Positions 8,840 through 18,368 are shown, numbered from the stretch's first letter. The stretch: 64,000 nucleotides of DNA from Bradyrhizobium sp. U87765 SZCCT0048 (GCF_018131225.1 NZ_JAFCMM010000001.1:744001-808000), one strand, 5' to 3'. A program made the numbers and translations. Notes: generated from the sequence alone by a model not told the origin.

Positions 8840-10191
8840 TTGCGGTAGGCGGCGTTGGCGCGGTCGACCTCGGCGGCGACCTCGTCCAGCGTCGTCTTGA
8901 TGTCGGCCTTGCTGAGCATGATCTTCTGCACGCCGCGGTGCATGGCGTCGGCAAGCTCGTTGAACACCAGCGTCCGCGGCAAGAACACGCCCTGGTCCTT
9001 GGCGCGGATGATCTCGTTGACATACGGAAACTTCTGGACTTCGGGATTGTCCGCCCATCCCGTCTTCTTGGCGAGCGTGAACGGCGCGGTGTCCTTCCAG
9101 CCGTCGACGAGGTCGCTCATCATGAACTTGTAGAGGTCGTGAAGAACCTCCTGCTTCTCGGGCGACGTCCTGGCGTTGACCACGAGGTTGAAGCCATAGG
9201 TGGTCGAAAAGCCCTTGCCGGTCTCCACGCCCGGATACTGCACCGGCCGGAAGTAGCCCTTGTCGGCCATCTCCGGGTTCTGCGCCTTGACGAGATCGAG
9301 CGGCAGCGGATGGCAGAAGAACATCGCCGACCGTTCCTTGAGGAAGTCCATGCCCGGGATCGGATTGGTCGCGATGGAATCGGCGGGATCCTCCGCACCG
9401 TATTTCCGGGCGATCGAGGCGCGGATGGTCATGGCGCGGACGCCGGCATCGTTGTTGACCGTGCACTTGCCGGCGGCATCGAACCACTGTCCGCCCGCCT
9501 CGATCAGGATCGGGTTGAACTGGATCATGGTCCATTGCGACGAGTGCATCGCGAACTTGAGGCCCTGGCGCACGAACTTGTCGCCGTCCTTGACCGTCAG
9601 GCGCTTCGCCACCTCGCCGAGTTGCTCCCAGTTCTGCGGCCAGTCCTTGTCGGCGTCGAGCCCGACCTCCTTGAACTGTTTGGTGTTGAGGTAGTTGCAG
9701 TAGCCGTAGAACCACATCGGATAGCCGTAGACCTTGCCCTCTTTGGTCGCGCCGTCGACGAAGGCCTTGGCGAAATCGCCGGTGAAGTGGTCGTAGGTGT
9801 CGTAGCCGAGCTTGCCGATATCGAGCGGCGCCAGCAGGCCCTTGTCGAGCCAGGTCGGCATGAACCAGTCCTGGCTGACGAAGCCGTCGGGCGCGGTGCC
9901 GGTGGCAAAACCGACGCTGATTTTCTTGCCGAGATCGGCGAAGGAGAACCACTGGAAGTCGATCTTGACGTGCGGGTTCTGCTCCATGAACAGCTTGACC
10001 CGCTTGTGAACCCACGGCCGCTGCTGCGGATTGTCGAAGGTCCAGAAGCTGAGGCTCACCGGCTTCTTCGACTGGGCAAAGGCCCGCGGCAGCGGCATGC
10101 CCGTCGCGAGCCCGAGCCCCGCGGCGCCGATGCAACGCACCACGTCGCGGCGCGACGCTCCCCCTGATCCACGGACATCCGATGTCGTCAT
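8833..10191 (-). CDS. Extracellular solute-binding protein, family 1 (sugar-type ABC importer)
   Basis: 452 residues. A twin-arginine leader is visible: S-R-R-D-V at about 13-17, a hydrophobic stretch, and an AFA cleavage site near residue 40. The mature part opens with VSLSFWTFDNPQ, typical of family 1 binding proteins (MalE/UgpB type). GGAGG upstream of the ATG supports the start. It captures the substrate of the CUT1 importer encoded just downstream. Export in folded form through Tat is less common for this family but frequent in alphaproteobacteria. Confidence 0.9.
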   Translation of the reverse strand: MTTSDVRGSGGASRRDVVRCIGAAGLGLATGMPLPRAFAQSKKPVSLSFWTFDNPQQRPWVHKRVKLFMEQNPHVKIDFQWFSFADLGKKISVGFATGTAPDGFVSQDWFMPTWLDKGLLAPLDIGKLGYDTYDHFTGDFAKAFVDGATKEGKVYGYPMWFYGYCNYLNTKQFKEVGLDADKDWPQNWEQLGEVAKRLTVKDGDKFVRQGLKFAMHSSQWTMIQFNPILIEAGGQWFDAAGKCTVNNDAGVRAMTIRASIARKYGAEDPADSIATNPIPGMDFLKERSAMFFCHPLPLDLVKAQNPEMADKGYFRPVQYPGVETGKGFSTTYGFNLVVNARTSPEKQEVLHDLYKFMMSDLVDGWKDTAPFTLAKKTGWADNPEVQKFPYVNEIIRAKDQGVFLPRTLVFNELADAMHRGVQKIMLSKADIKTTLDEVAAEVDRANAAYRKA

Positions 10192-10243
10192 GGTCCATTC
10201 CTCCCGTTGTGCTGCCTGCTCTTCGTCAGGATAGCGGTCGTCG

Positions 10244-11428
10244 TCAGTCTGCGATCACGTTCCAGCCTCGCGCGGTGTCGCCAAATCCCTCGCACCCGTC
10301 GGCGGTCACGGCGACCGTGTCCTCCAGCTTGATGAAGCCGCGCACGGGATGCTGCAGCGTCGTCTCGATCGAGATCACCATGCCGGTCTCCAGCGGCCGG
10401 TCCACGTCGTATCCGGGATACGGCACCGGCCCGGTGCTGGTGAGACGCGGCGCCTCGTGGCTCACGAGGCCCATGCCATGGGCGAGAAAATCGATATGGC
10501 CACAATGCGATGCGCGATCGAGCGCGGCCTGCGCCGCGGCGAAGACATCGCCGCCGCGGCCGCCCGCCCGGATCGGCCGGCGCGCCGCCTGCTGGATGGC
10601 GTCGACCTCGCCGAGCAGATCCCTGAGCTCGGCGTCGGGACGGCCGAGAATGCCCATGCGGCAGAGATCACCGATGTAGCCGCCGTAATTGCCGCCGGAG
10701 TCGAGCGACAGGATGTCGCCGGCCGCAAGCCTGACGTCCGACGGCGCCCGGTTGAGGCTGCGCCCCGCCGTGATCAGGCAGTACTCGAACACAAGGCCGC
10801 GGCCAACCTCCTCCTCGCGCAGGCGCCGCACGATCTCATGCTTGGTCATGCCCGGCCGCACCGCGGCGAAGGTCGCCTGCATCGATGCGACGACGCGCTC
10901 GGAGGCCTCGCGCAGCAGCGTCAGCTCGGCGGCCGTCTTGCGGGCGCGCAGCCGTTCGAGCGGCACGGTGGCCTCGACGAGGCGGCTGCCGCCGAAGGCC
11001 CCGCGCAGCACGTCCGCGGCATCGAGCGGCAGGAACGGCGCCTCGATCCCGATCGCTCCCGCCGGCAGGCCCGTCTCGCGCAGATGCGCAACGGCGGCCT
11101 GCATCGCGCCGGCACTGGTGCGGCTGGTGGTCTCGGCCACCGGCGTCCAGAACCGGCCGAGCTCCTTCTCGTACTTTTCGAGGCCGTAGCCGACATAGGC
11201 AGCGGCGTCCGGCCGCCCCTTTGGATAGACCAGCACCGGCAGGTAGCGGCTCAGGCCGATGGCATCCATGTAGTCGAAGAAGAAAAAGCGGTAGCCGCCG
11301 AGGAGATACTGCACGTTGTGCTTAGACGTCGCGATGAGCACGTCGATATCAGCCGCATCGAGCAGCGCATCGAGCCGGGCGGTATCGAAGGGAATGGGCG
11401 CGCGGGCGACGACGGGCGACATGGTCAT
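10244..11428 (-). CDS. M24-family metallohydrolase (Xaa-Pro aminopeptidase/creatinase fold)
   Basis: 394 residues with a creatinase N-terminal domain followed by a pita-bread domain. All five M24 metal ligands can be read: Asp in LSLDSGGNY, Asp in IGDLCRM, His in AHGMGL, Glu in ISIETTL and Glu in IKLEDTV. With metals bound it should be an active hydrolase of an imido or amide bond (Xaa-Pro type) rather than metal-free creatinase. Its ATG overlaps the monooxygenase stop by four bases (11425-11428). A peptidase in an operon with a sugar-type importer suggests an amide-containing substrate, or a metabolic rather than peptide role. Confidence 0.85.
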   Translation of the reverse strand: MTMSPVVARAPIPFDTARLDALLDAADIDVLIATSKHNVQYLLGGYRFFFFDYMDAIGLSRYLPVLVYPKGRPDAAAYVGYGLEKYEKELGRFWTPVAETTSRTSAGAMQAAVAHLRETGLPAGAIGIEAPFLPLDAADVLRGAFGGSRLVEATVPLERLRARKTAAELTLLREASERVVASMQATFAAVRPGMTKHEIVRRLREEEVGRGLVFEYCLITAGRSLNRAPSDVRLAAGDILSLDSGGNYGGYIGDLCRMGILGRPDAELRDLLGEVDAIQQAARRPIRAGGRGGDVFAAAQAALDRASHCGHIDFLAHGMGLVSHEAPRLTSTGPVPYPGYDVDRPLETGMVISIETTLQHPVRGFIKLEDTVAVTADGCEGFGDTARGWNVIAD

Positions 11429-12672
11429 GATGCGATCCCCTCCTCCATGACGCGGCGGCGGAGCGCTTCGGCCCGTGGCAGCCGCGCACTGTCGCGGATG
11501 ATGTCGTCGTAGGACAGGCCGACCGCCCCCGGGTCAGGCAGACCACGGGTGATAAAGTCGCCGAGATGGCGGCCGAACGCCACCGCCTCGACACATGGCG
11601 GCCGGCGCGCTGCGTCATACTGGCGGAGCGCATCGGTCACGGAGCCGGCCTCACGCAGCGCCGCCGCCAGCGCTGCCGCATCCTGCGCCGCCTTGAGAAC
11701 GCCGATGCCGACATGAGGGCGGCACACGAAAGCGGCATCGCCCACCAGCGCGACGGTGCCGAACGCCATCTGCCGCGACTCCAGATCGTAGATCGGCTGG
11801 AGCAGCGACTGGTCGGCGCGCAGCACCACCTCGACGAAGGACGGCGGCAGATCGCGCCCGGCATCCCGGCGCAACTGCGCGATCTCGGTGCTGCGGATCA
11901 GCGGCGGCGGAATGCCGTGGTCGTGCCGGTGGCCGCTGTCGTCGGTCAGCAGGCGGTCCAGCGCGGCACCTTCCGGAACATGGCGGTACCACAGGAAATT
12001 GTAGCGACGACGGCCGCGCGCGACCGAACCGTCCGCGCCGGCGAGCGGATAGCCGATGAACTGCCCGCCGGGCGGGAAGCAGAAGCTGTAGCGCTCGAAC
12101 GTCTCGGCCAGAAAGCGCGGCGACAACTTCATCTCGTCGATGACGCCGCGCCACGCGACATAGCCCGCATAGACCGGCTGGATGGCCGGCGCGAGCGCGC
12201 CACGGATGCGCGAGCGCATGCCGTCCGCAGCAACGACCAGATCCGCCGTCACGGTCTCGCCGGTCGACAGCCGCGCCACCGCGCGCGCGCCGTCGGGCAC
12301 CACGTCGAGGACCTCGACGCCAACGCGGTAGCGCTCCGGCGGGAACGCGGCGCGCAACAGATTGAAGATCAGGCTCCAGGACGTCAGGTATTGCGGATAG
12401 TCGAACCGCGCGCGCTCGTTGCCATGGCGATCGAAGGCGACGCGGCCGCTGACCTCGATGCCGACGGGACGCGCCGTATCGATGCCGATCGCATCAAGGA
12501 CGGCGGTCAGTTCGGCGTGCCCCGCAATGCCGGCGCCGCGTGCCGCAAGCCCGGCGGCGGCCCGCTCGACGATGTCGACGTCCCAGCCCTGCCGGACCAG
12601 CATGTTGCCAATGAAAAGTCCGCCCACCGAACCGCCGGCGATCAAGGCCTTGGGTCGGCGGGCGGCGGACAT
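11425..12672 (-). CDS. FAD-dependent aromatic-ring hydroxylase (class A flavin monooxygenase)
   Basis: 415 residues when begun at the ATG at 12672, which places the dinucleotide motif GGSVGG about 10 residues in; the longer open frame upstream is Pro/Arg/Cys-rich and unlikely to be coding. A second FAD segment reads LVGDAAFVCRPH. The combination of GGSxGGL with GDAAF.RPH.G.G..KA resembles 2,6-dihydroxypyridine 3-hydroxylase-like proteins (resemblance recalled, not searched). It would use NAD(P)H and O2 to hydroxylate a ring. It is the first gene of the long minus-strand operon, opposite the GntR gene. Confidence 0.82.
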   Translation of the reverse strand: MSAARRPKALIAGGSVGGLFIGNMLVRQGWDVDIVERAAAGLAARGAGIAGHAELTAVLDAIGIDTARPVGIEVSGRVAFDRHGNERARFDYPQYLTSWSLIFNLLRAAFPPERYRVGVEVLDVVPDGARAVARLSTGETVTADLVVAADGMRSRIRGALAPAIQPVYAGYVAWRGVIDEMKLSPRFLAETFERYSFCFPPGGQFIGYPLAGADGSVARGRRRYNFLWYRHVPEGAALDRLLTDDSGHRHDHGIPPPLIRSTEIAQLRRDAGRDLPPSFVEVVLRADQSLLQPIYDLESRQMAFGTVALVGDAAFVCRPHVGIGVLKAAQDAAALAAALREAGSVTDALRQYDAARRPPCVEAVAFGRHLGDFITRGLPDPGAVGLSYDDIIRDSARLPRAEALRRRVMEEGIAS

Positions 12673-12875
12673 CACGTCAGCACCTGCGCAAGCCGGCAGC
12701 ACGCAAGCAGCGTGGGGCCGCAACAGCCGGCACGGCAGCGAGCGAGGCGAATGGGCGGAAAGCCAGCACCGTTTCCTCCGATTTTCTTTTGCCGAAACGT
12801 AGACGCAGGACGGAGTTTCCGTCAAGGATTTTCGAAACTATTGCTTTCGAGGCAAAATATTGCGAGATTTACCTC

Positions 12876-13556
12876 ATGATCGCAATCGGAGATGTATCTC
12901 GCACCCTGGCCGACGAGGCCTACGCCCGCATTCGCGAGGCGATGCACAATGGCCAGCTGAAGCCGGGGCAGAAGCTGCGTTTCAGCGATCTCCAGGAGCT
13001 GACCGACACCAGCGTCACGCCCGTGCGCGAGGCGCTCGCGCGCCTCACCGCCGAGGGCTTCACCGAACTCGAGGGCCATCGCGGCTATCGCGTCGCGCCG
13101 GTGTCACAGGCCGACCTCTGGGACATCCTGCGCAACCGCCAGCGCCTGGAAGCCGAAGCACTGCGGCTGTCGATCACCCATGGCGACGAACACTGGGAAG
13201 CCCAGTTGGTCGGCGCCCATCACCTGCTGACACGCATGGACCGCGAGCGCGCCGACCTGCCGACCGCAGTCGACGAGGAATGGGAGCGCCGCCACGAAGC
13301 CTTTCACGAGGCGCTGATCGCCGCCTGCCAGTCGAGGGTGCTGCTGGGATTCTGCAGCCAGCTGTCGGCACGCGCCAACCGTTACCGCCGCCTGTCGATC
13401 AGCGTTCCCGACATGCCGCGCGACGTTCGCAGCGAGCATCGCCTGATCTTCGAGGCGACGATCGACCGCGACGCCGACACCGCAACCGCCCTCCTCCAGG
13501 AGCATTTCGAGAAGACCGCCCAAATGGTCGACGAACTGCTCCGCCACCGGTGGTGA
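12876..13556 (+). CDS. GntR-family transcriptional regulator (FadR/FCD type)
   Basis: 226 residues from ATG at 12876; earlier in-frame starts would add an unrelated basic tail. An N-terminal winged helix (about residues 8-72, with VTPVREALARLTAEGF as recognition part) is followed by an all-helical FCD ligand-binding domain (AFHEALIAAC near 145). FCD regulators usually sense a carboxylic acid. The gene is divergent from the monooxygenase-led operon and upstream of an aldo/keto reductase, so it likely controls both. The 203-base divergent spacer holds a TTTCGAAA palindrome at 12830-12837, a possible but unproven half of its site. Confidence 0.9.
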   Translation: MIAIGDVSRTLADEAYARIREAMHNGQLKPGQKLRFSDLQELTDTSVTPVREALARLTAEGFTELEGHRGYRVAPVSQADLWDILRNRQRLEAEALRLSITHGDEHWEAQLVGAHHLLTRMDRERADLPTAVDEEWERRHEAFHEALIAACQSRVLLGFCSQLSARANRYRRLSISVPDMPRDVRSEHRLIFEATIDRDADTATALLQEHFEKTAQMVDELLRHRW

Positions 13557-13644
13557 CGGCCGCTCCCATCCACGGCCGCCTTCCGGACGATCGTCTTTTC
13601 AAAACCGCCGCGCCGCCATGGCCGGCATGTCCAGGGAGAGAACG

Positions 13645-14676
13645 ATGAAGCACCGCCCGCTCGGCCGTACCGGCCTCTACGTCTCCGAACTGTGTTTCGG
13701 CACCATGACCTTTGGCGGCCAGGGCTGGTGGAAAGCCATGGGCGAGGTCGACCAGGGCAGCGCCAACGCACTGGTGGAGCGCGCGCTCGCCGCCGGCGTC
13801 AACTTCATCGACACCGCCGACGTCTACTCCGAAGGGCATTCCGAGCGCATCGTCGGCCAGGCCCTGCGCGACCTCAAGGTCAAGCGCGAGGACGTCATCA
13901 TCGCCACCAAGGTGCGTGGCCGCACCGGCCCGGGCGCCAACGCCGTCGGCCTGTCGCGCGGCCACATCATGGACGGCGTCGAAGCCAGCCTGAAGCGCCT
14001 CGGCCTCGACTATATCGACCTCTACCAGGTGCACGGCGCCGACCTCGTGACGCCGATCGAGGAGACGATGCGCGCGCTCGACAACCTGGTGTCGCGCGGC
14101 CTCGTACGTTACATCGGCTGCTCCAACATGGCCGCCTGGCAGATCATGAAGGCGCTGGGCCTGTCGCGGCAGTACAACTACGCCCGCTTCGAAACCGTGC
14201 AGGCCTACTACACCATCGCCGGCCGCGACCTCGAACGCGAGATCATCCCGATGCTGCAGGACCAGCAACTCGGCCTGATGGTCTGGAGCCCGCTGGCGGG
14301 CGGCCTGCTGTCCGGCAAGTTCGGCCGGCAATCGGCGACGCCGAACGACGCCCGCCGCCTGACCTTCGATTTCCCGCCGGTCAACAAGGAGCGCGCTTTC
14401 GACATCGTCGACGTGATGCGGCCAATCGCCGACGCCCATGGCGTGTCCGTGGCGCGTATCGCCCTGGCGTGGCTGCTGCACCAGAAGGCGGTGATGAGCG
14501 TGATCATCGGCGCCAAGACCATCCCGCAGCTCGAGGACAACCTCGCCGCCACCGACATCACCCTGTCGGCCGAGGAACTCGCCACACTCGACCAGGCGAG
14601 CGCCCTCGCCCGCGAGTATCCGCAGTGGATGCTCGACCGCCAGCACGGCGACCGCCTGCCGCCGACGCTGCGCTGA
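13645..14676 (+). CDS. Aldo/keto reductase
   Basis: 343 residues from ATG at 13645, preceded by AGGGAGAG. The AKR tetrad is complete: Asp56, Tyr61, Lys89 and His130. The C-terminal region carries SVIIGAKTIPQLEDN, the NADP-binding signature of the AKR11/AKR12-like branch. It interconverts a carbonyl and an alcohol, or a sugar and lactone. It lies 88 bases after the GntR gene on the same strand and converges with a LysR gene, so it probably belongs to the same regulon as the divergent operon. Confidence 0.9.
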   Translation: MKHRPLGRTGLYVSELCFGTMTFGGQGWWKAMGEVDQGSANALVERALAAGVNFIDTADVYSEGHSERIVGQALRDLKVKREDVIIATKVRGRTGPGANAVGLSRGHIMDGVEASLKRLGLDYIDLYQVHGADLVTPIEETMRALDNLVSRGLVRYIGCSNMAAWQIMKALGLSRQYNYARFETVQAYYTIAGRDLEREIIPMLQDQQLGLMVWSPLAGGLLSGKFGRQSATPNDARRLTFDFPPVNKERAFDIVDVMRPIADAHGVSVARIALAWLLHQKAVMSVIIGAKTIPQLEDNLAATDITLSAEELATLDQASALAREYPQWMLDRQHGDRLPPTLR

Positions 14677-14694
14677 ACCCGCCACGCCCGGGCG

Positions 14695-14716
14695 CGGCGC
14701 GGCCCCTTCCGCGCCG
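14695..14716. terminator. Bidirectional hairpin between convergent genes
   Basis: Perfect 8-bp stem (CGGCGCGG / CCGCGCCG) with a 6-base loop, lying in the 42-base gap between the convergent aldo/keto reductase and LysR genes. No U-tract is evident on either side, so its strength as an intrinsic terminator is uncertain. Confidence 0.55.
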
Positions 14717-14718
14717 GC

Positions 14719-15618
14719 TCAGCGCACGGCCTCCAGCGCGAAATCGATGAAAGCCCGCACCTTCGCCGCCGGCTGGTGGCGCGAGGGATAGAGCGCGTAG
14801 AGCGGAAACGTCTCGTCACGCCACTCCGGAAACAGCTCGACCAGTTGGCGCCGGTCGAGCAGCGGTTGGGCCGACAGCGCCAGCACCTGCGCCACGCCGA
14901 CGCCGGCGACGCAGGCGCTGAGCATGCTGCCGACATCGCTGAGCACGAGGCGCACCGGCGTCGTCACCGGAAGGATCTTCCGCCCCTTGTGAAACTCCCA
15001 GGCGAAGGGACGGCCGGTGGCGGGATCGCGGAACAGGATGCAGGTGTGCCGCGACAATTCGGACGGATGCTTCGGACGGCCGTATCGGCGCAGATAGCCG
15101 GGCGAGGCCACCGTCAGCACCCGTGTCGCCAGCAGCTTGCGCGCGATCGCCGACGACCGCCATGGCTCGCCGAACCGTATGGCGACATCAATGCCGTCGG
15201 CGATCAGGTCGCCGACATGCTCGCGGGTGACGAGCTCCAGCGACAGCTCCGGATAGCGCGCCAGGAACGACGCCATCCGCTCGGTCAGCAGCAACTGCGC
15301 GAAGAACGGATCGATGTCGACGCGCAGCCGGCCGCGCACCGCGCTGGCCGCGCCCGAGGCCAGCGTCGCCGCCTCCTCGATGTTGGCCAGCATCGGCCCG
15401 ACCTGCTCGTAGAACCGTCGCCCTTCGTCGGTGAGCTGCATCGAGCGGGTGGTACGGTCGAGCAGCCGCACGCCCATGCGCGCCTCGAGCCGCGCCACCG
15501 CGCGGCTCACCCCCGATGCGGACAGGCCGAGGATTTCCGCAGCCTGCACGAAGCTGCCGCCCTCCACCACCGCCGTCAGCACGCTGACGCCGCTCAGCAG
15601 CCGTCCGTCGAACGCCAT
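14719..15618 (-). CDS. LysR-family transcriptional regulator
   Basis: 299 residues from ATG at 15618, preceded by GAGGAA; an in-frame ATG at 15660 is less likely. The N-terminal winged helix (about 5-65) contains the family signature around SASGVSRAVARLE, followed by a two-lobed effector domain with the VTLRVDIDPFFAQ-like strand near 95. It is divergent from the aldo/keto reductase at 15797, its probable target. Confidence 0.92.
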   Translation of the reverse strand: MAFDGRLLSGVSVLTAVVEGGSFVQAAEILGLSASGVSRAVARLEARMGVRLLDRTTRSMQLTDEGRRFYEQVGPMLANIEEAATLASGAASAVRGRLRVDIDPFFAQLLLTERMASFLARYPELSLELVTREHVGDLIADGIDVAIRFGEPWRSSAIARKLLATRVLTVASPGYLRRYGRPKHPSELSRHTCILFRDPATGRPFAWEFHKGRKILPVTTPVRLVLSDVGSMLSACVAGVGVAQVLALSAQPLLDRRQLVELFPEWRDETFPLYALYPSRHQPAAKVRAFIDFALEAVR

Positions 15619-15796
15619 CGCGGAATTCCTCGACCCCAATTCATGCGATTTGATCATCAATGATGTGACATAAGCTCACTTTAGTCAAAGTTCATCCGGT
15701 GCCATAAGACCAACGTTCTCCGGCGGCAGGCTGTCGTGCCTGCTGTCGCCCGGATGCCCCTCATCCGGCGAAAGACCAATCACGGAGCCTCCCCGA

Positions 15797-16624
15797 ATGA
15801 CCCATCTGCTCACCCAGGGCATCCGCCTGCCGCGGCTCGGCCTCGGCACCTTCCGCATGCAGGGCGACACCTGCCGCGCCGCCGTTGAAAGCGGCCTCGC
15901 CCTCGGCTATCGCCACATCGACACCGCGGAAATGTATGGCAACGAGGACGCCGTCGGCGCCGCCATCGCCACATCCGGCGTGCCGCGCGACGATCTCCAT
16001 GTCACCACCAAGGTGTGGCATGACCACCTCACGCCCGATGCCATCCGCAGTGCGCTCGATGCCAGTCTGCACAAGCTGCGGCTCGATCATGTCGACCTCT
16101 ACCTCGTGCACTGGCCGGCGCGGGACATGAACCTGCCGGCGATCTTCGAGACGCTGCAGAGGCTGCGCGACGACGGCCGCGTGCGCGCCATCGGCGTCTG
16201 CAACTTCAACCTGACGCTGCTGCGCCAGAGCGTCGAGGAGATCGGCGCGCCGATCGCCTGCAACCAGATCGAGTACCATGTGCTGCTCGATCAGGGGCCG
16301 GTGCTGGCGTATCTGCAGAGCAAGTCGATCCCTCTCGTCGCCTATGCGCCGCTGGCACAGGGGCGCCTGGCCGACTATCCCGAGTTGCAAGCCATCGCCG
16401 ACAAGCACGGCGCGACGCCGGCGCAGGTGGCGCTGAAATGGCTGCTCGACCAGAACGGCGTCGCCGCCATTCCCAAGGCCCAACGCCCGCAGAGCCAGCA
16501 GGCCAACCTCGACGCGCTGAAGCTCACCCTCGATGACCATGATCGCCAGGTGATCGCACGCCTGCCCAAGGACCAGCGCTTCGTCCGGCCGGCCTTCGCG
16601 CCGGTGTGGGATACGGCGGCGTGA
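15797..16624 (+). CDS. Aldo/keto reductase (2,5-diketo-D-gluconate reductase type)
   Basis: 275 residues, typical of the AKR5 branch. Tetrad Asp42, Tyr47, Lys72 and His105 is intact, and IPKAQRPQSQQANLD near the C-terminus is the NADPH-phosphate site. Family members reduce keto-sugars, methylglyoxal or other small carbonyls. Its partner is the divergent LysR gene; the 178-base spacer between them includes an imperfect ATCATCAATGAT element at about 15653-15664. Confidence 0.9.
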   Translation: MTHLLTQGIRLPRLGLGTFRMQGDTCRAAVESGLALGYRHIDTAEMYGNEDAVGAAIATSGVPRDDLHVTTKVWHDHLTPDAIRSALDASLHKLRLDHVDLYLVHWPARDMNLPAIFETLQRLRDDGRVRAIGVCNFNLTLLRQSVEEIGAPIACNQIEYHVLLDQGPVLAYLQSKSIPLVAYAPLAQGRLADYPELQAIADKHGATPAQVALKWLLDQNGVAAIPKAQRPQSQQANLDALKLTLDDHDRQVIARLPKDQRFVRPAFAPVWDTAA

Positions 16625-16668
16625 ACGGCTCCATACAGCGTCGGCCCGCGACATCTGCCAATAGAACG

Positions 16669-16758
16669 CGTCATGCCCGCGCTTGTCGCGGGCATCCACG
16701 TCTTTACTGCATCACGACAAGGAATACGTGGATGGCCGGGACAAGCCCGGCCATGACG
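16669..16758. repeat. Long imperfect inverted repeat (dispersed element, family C)
   Basis: A 90-base element with ends CGTCATG and CATGACG. Its two arms (GCCCGCGCTTGTCGCGGGC and GGCCGGGACAAGCCCGGCC) can each form a hairpin and can also pair with each other across a central CCACGT...ACGTGG. This layout is typical of intergenic repeats in Bradyrhizobium-like genomes (established style, copy number not checked). It lies between the convergent aldo/keto reductase and pqqE and may serve as a terminator for both. Confidence 0.7.
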
Positions 16759-16848
16759 GAGAAAGTGGGTAGCGCCATCGTCTGCAGCAAACGCAACACG
16801 ACGTGATCCGCTATCGCCGGTCAGGCGTCAACGCGTCTTCGCGCTTGC

Positions 16849-18060
16849 TCACCCGCCCGCCTCGTCCACCGGCTCCGGCGTGCCGCCGGCGAAATTGCGG
16901 TAGATGAAGCGGTCGGTGCCGCCTGCGGATTCGGTCGTCGCAAGCTTGAAAATCTCCTCATGACGCGGCGACAGCGCGCACGCCGGATCGGTGGCGCCGG
17001 CATCCCCGGTCAGCGCGAAGGCCTGGCAGCGGCAGCCACCAAAATCGATCTCGCGATAATTACAGCTCCTGCACGGCTCCGGCATCCAGGCCGTGCCGCG
17101 GAAGCGGTTGAACGCTTCGGAGTTCTGCCAGATCCAGGCGATCGAATGGTTGCTGCGCACCGACAGGAAGTCGAGCCCGGTAATGGATTCCGCTGCATGG
17201 CACGGCAGCACCTTGCCGGCCGGCGAGATATTGAAGAACTGCCGCCCCCAGCCGCCCATGCACTTCTTCGGTCGCAGCGCATAGTAATCCGGCACGACAT
17301 AGTCGATGGCGAGGACGCCCTTGAGCCGTGCCTGAGCCTCCTCGACCACTGCCGTCGCGGTCTCGATCTGCTCCAGCGTCGGCATCAGCGCGGCCCGGTT
17401 CTTCAGCGCCCAGCCATAGTACTGGACATTGGCGACCTCGAGCCGGTCGGCGCCGAGTTCAACCGCCATGGCGATGATATCGGGGAGATCGGCGAGATTC
17501 TGGCGGTGCATCACCGCGTTGACGGTCAGCGGCAGATCGAGGTCGCGCGCCCAGGCGGCGACCTCCAGCTTGCGGGCATGCGCGTTCTTCAGCCCGGCGA
17601 CGCGATCGGCGGCGTGGGGCTCGCTGCCCTGGAAGCTGATCTGGACATGGCACAGCCCGGCGTCGGCCAGCGCCGCGAGCTTGTCCCTGGTCAGCAGCAC
17701 CGCCGAGGTGATCAGGTTGGTGTAGAGCCCGACCGCGGTCGCATGCTGTACCAGCTCGACCAGGTCCCTCCGCGCGGTCGGCTCGCCGCCGGAGAGATGC
17801 ACCTGCAGCACGCCGATGGCGGCGAGCTCGTCGAACACCTTCATCCACTCCGCAGTGGTCAGCTCGCTGCCGCCGCGGTCGAGCGCCACGGGATTGGAGC
17901 AGTACGGACATTGCAGCGGGCAGCGATGGGTCAGTTCGGCCAGCACCGCGAGCGGGATACCGAATGCCTGTGCCGGCGACGCGCCCGTCTCCATGATGGC
18001 GAGCGCATCGCCGGGATCAACGAGCGGCGCACGTCCCGCGGTGTCGGCCGGCCCGGTCAT
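16849..18060 (-). CDS. pqqE: PqqE, radical SAM enzyme of pyrroloquinoline quinone biosynthesis
   Basis: 403 residues from ATG at 18060, which overlaps the pqqD stop by four bases. The radical SAM cluster motif is C47-x3-C51-x2-C54, and a Cys-rich SPASM tail (CMGGWG, CHAAE, CRSCNYRE, GGCRCQA, ACALSP) holds auxiliary iron-sulfur clusters. PqqE joins Glu and Tyr of the PqqA peptide by a C-C bond with PqqD as peptide chaperone. Last gene of the pqqABCDE run. Confidence 0.96.
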   Translation of the reverse strand: MTGPADTAGRAPLVDPGDALAIMETGASPAQAFGIPLAVLAELTHRCPLQCPYCSNPVALDRGGSELTTAEWMKVFDELAAIGVLQVHLSGGEPTARRDLVELVQHATAVGLYTNLITSAVLLTRDKLAALADAGLCHVQISFQGSEPHAADRVAGLKNAHARKLEVAAWARDLDLPLTVNAVMHRQNLADLPDIIAMAVELGADRLEVANVQYYGWALKNRAALMPTLEQIETATAVVEEAQARLKGVLAIDYVVPDYYALRPKKCMGGWGRQFFNISPAGKVLPCHAAESITGLDFLSVRSNHSIAWIWQNSEAFNRFRGTAWMPEPCRSCNYREIDFGGCRCQAFALTGDAGATDPACALSPRHEEIFKLATTESAGGTDRFIYRNFAGGTPEPVDEAGG

Positions 18061-18368
18061 GGCGGCGCACTCCGCGCCTCGACCAGAAAGCCCTTCTCGG
18101 CGAGGTCGGCCAGCATGGCGATGACGTCGGCCGCGATCTCGGCACGATCGGCGGCGTACCTGGCGGCGAGCAGATCGACCATCCCGGCCACGGTGCGCTC
18201 GCCGTCGCACAATTGCAGGATCTCGACCGCGATATCGTCGGGAGCGAGCACCCGCTCCGGCGCCAGGATGACCCAGCGCTGGCGGGTCTCGTCGAACTTC
18301 AGGCGGGTGTGGCGCGGCAGCACCGGCCGGCTATCCTCCGCCACCGTCATGCGTTGCCGCGGCGCCAT
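18057..18368 (-). CDS. pqqD: PqqD, peptide chaperone for PQQ synthesis
   Basis: 103 residues from ATG at 18368; its start overlaps the pqqC stop by one base. The core after residue 12 (PRHTRLKFDETRQRWVILAPE) and the LCDGERTV segment are characteristic of the RiPP-recognition element that binds PqqA and delivers it to PqqE. Overlaps on both sides indicate translational coupling. Confidence 0.94.
   Translation of the reverse strand: MAPRQRMTVAEDSRPVLPRHTRLKFDETRQRWVILAPERVLAPDDIAVEILQLCDGERTVAGMVDLLAARYAADRAEIAADVIAMLADLAEKGFLVEARSAPP

Noticed and set aside
12673..12875. GntR operator in the divergent spacer
   Set aside because: Only an 8-bp TTTCGAAA palindrome and scattered half-matches were seen; too weak to list as a site.
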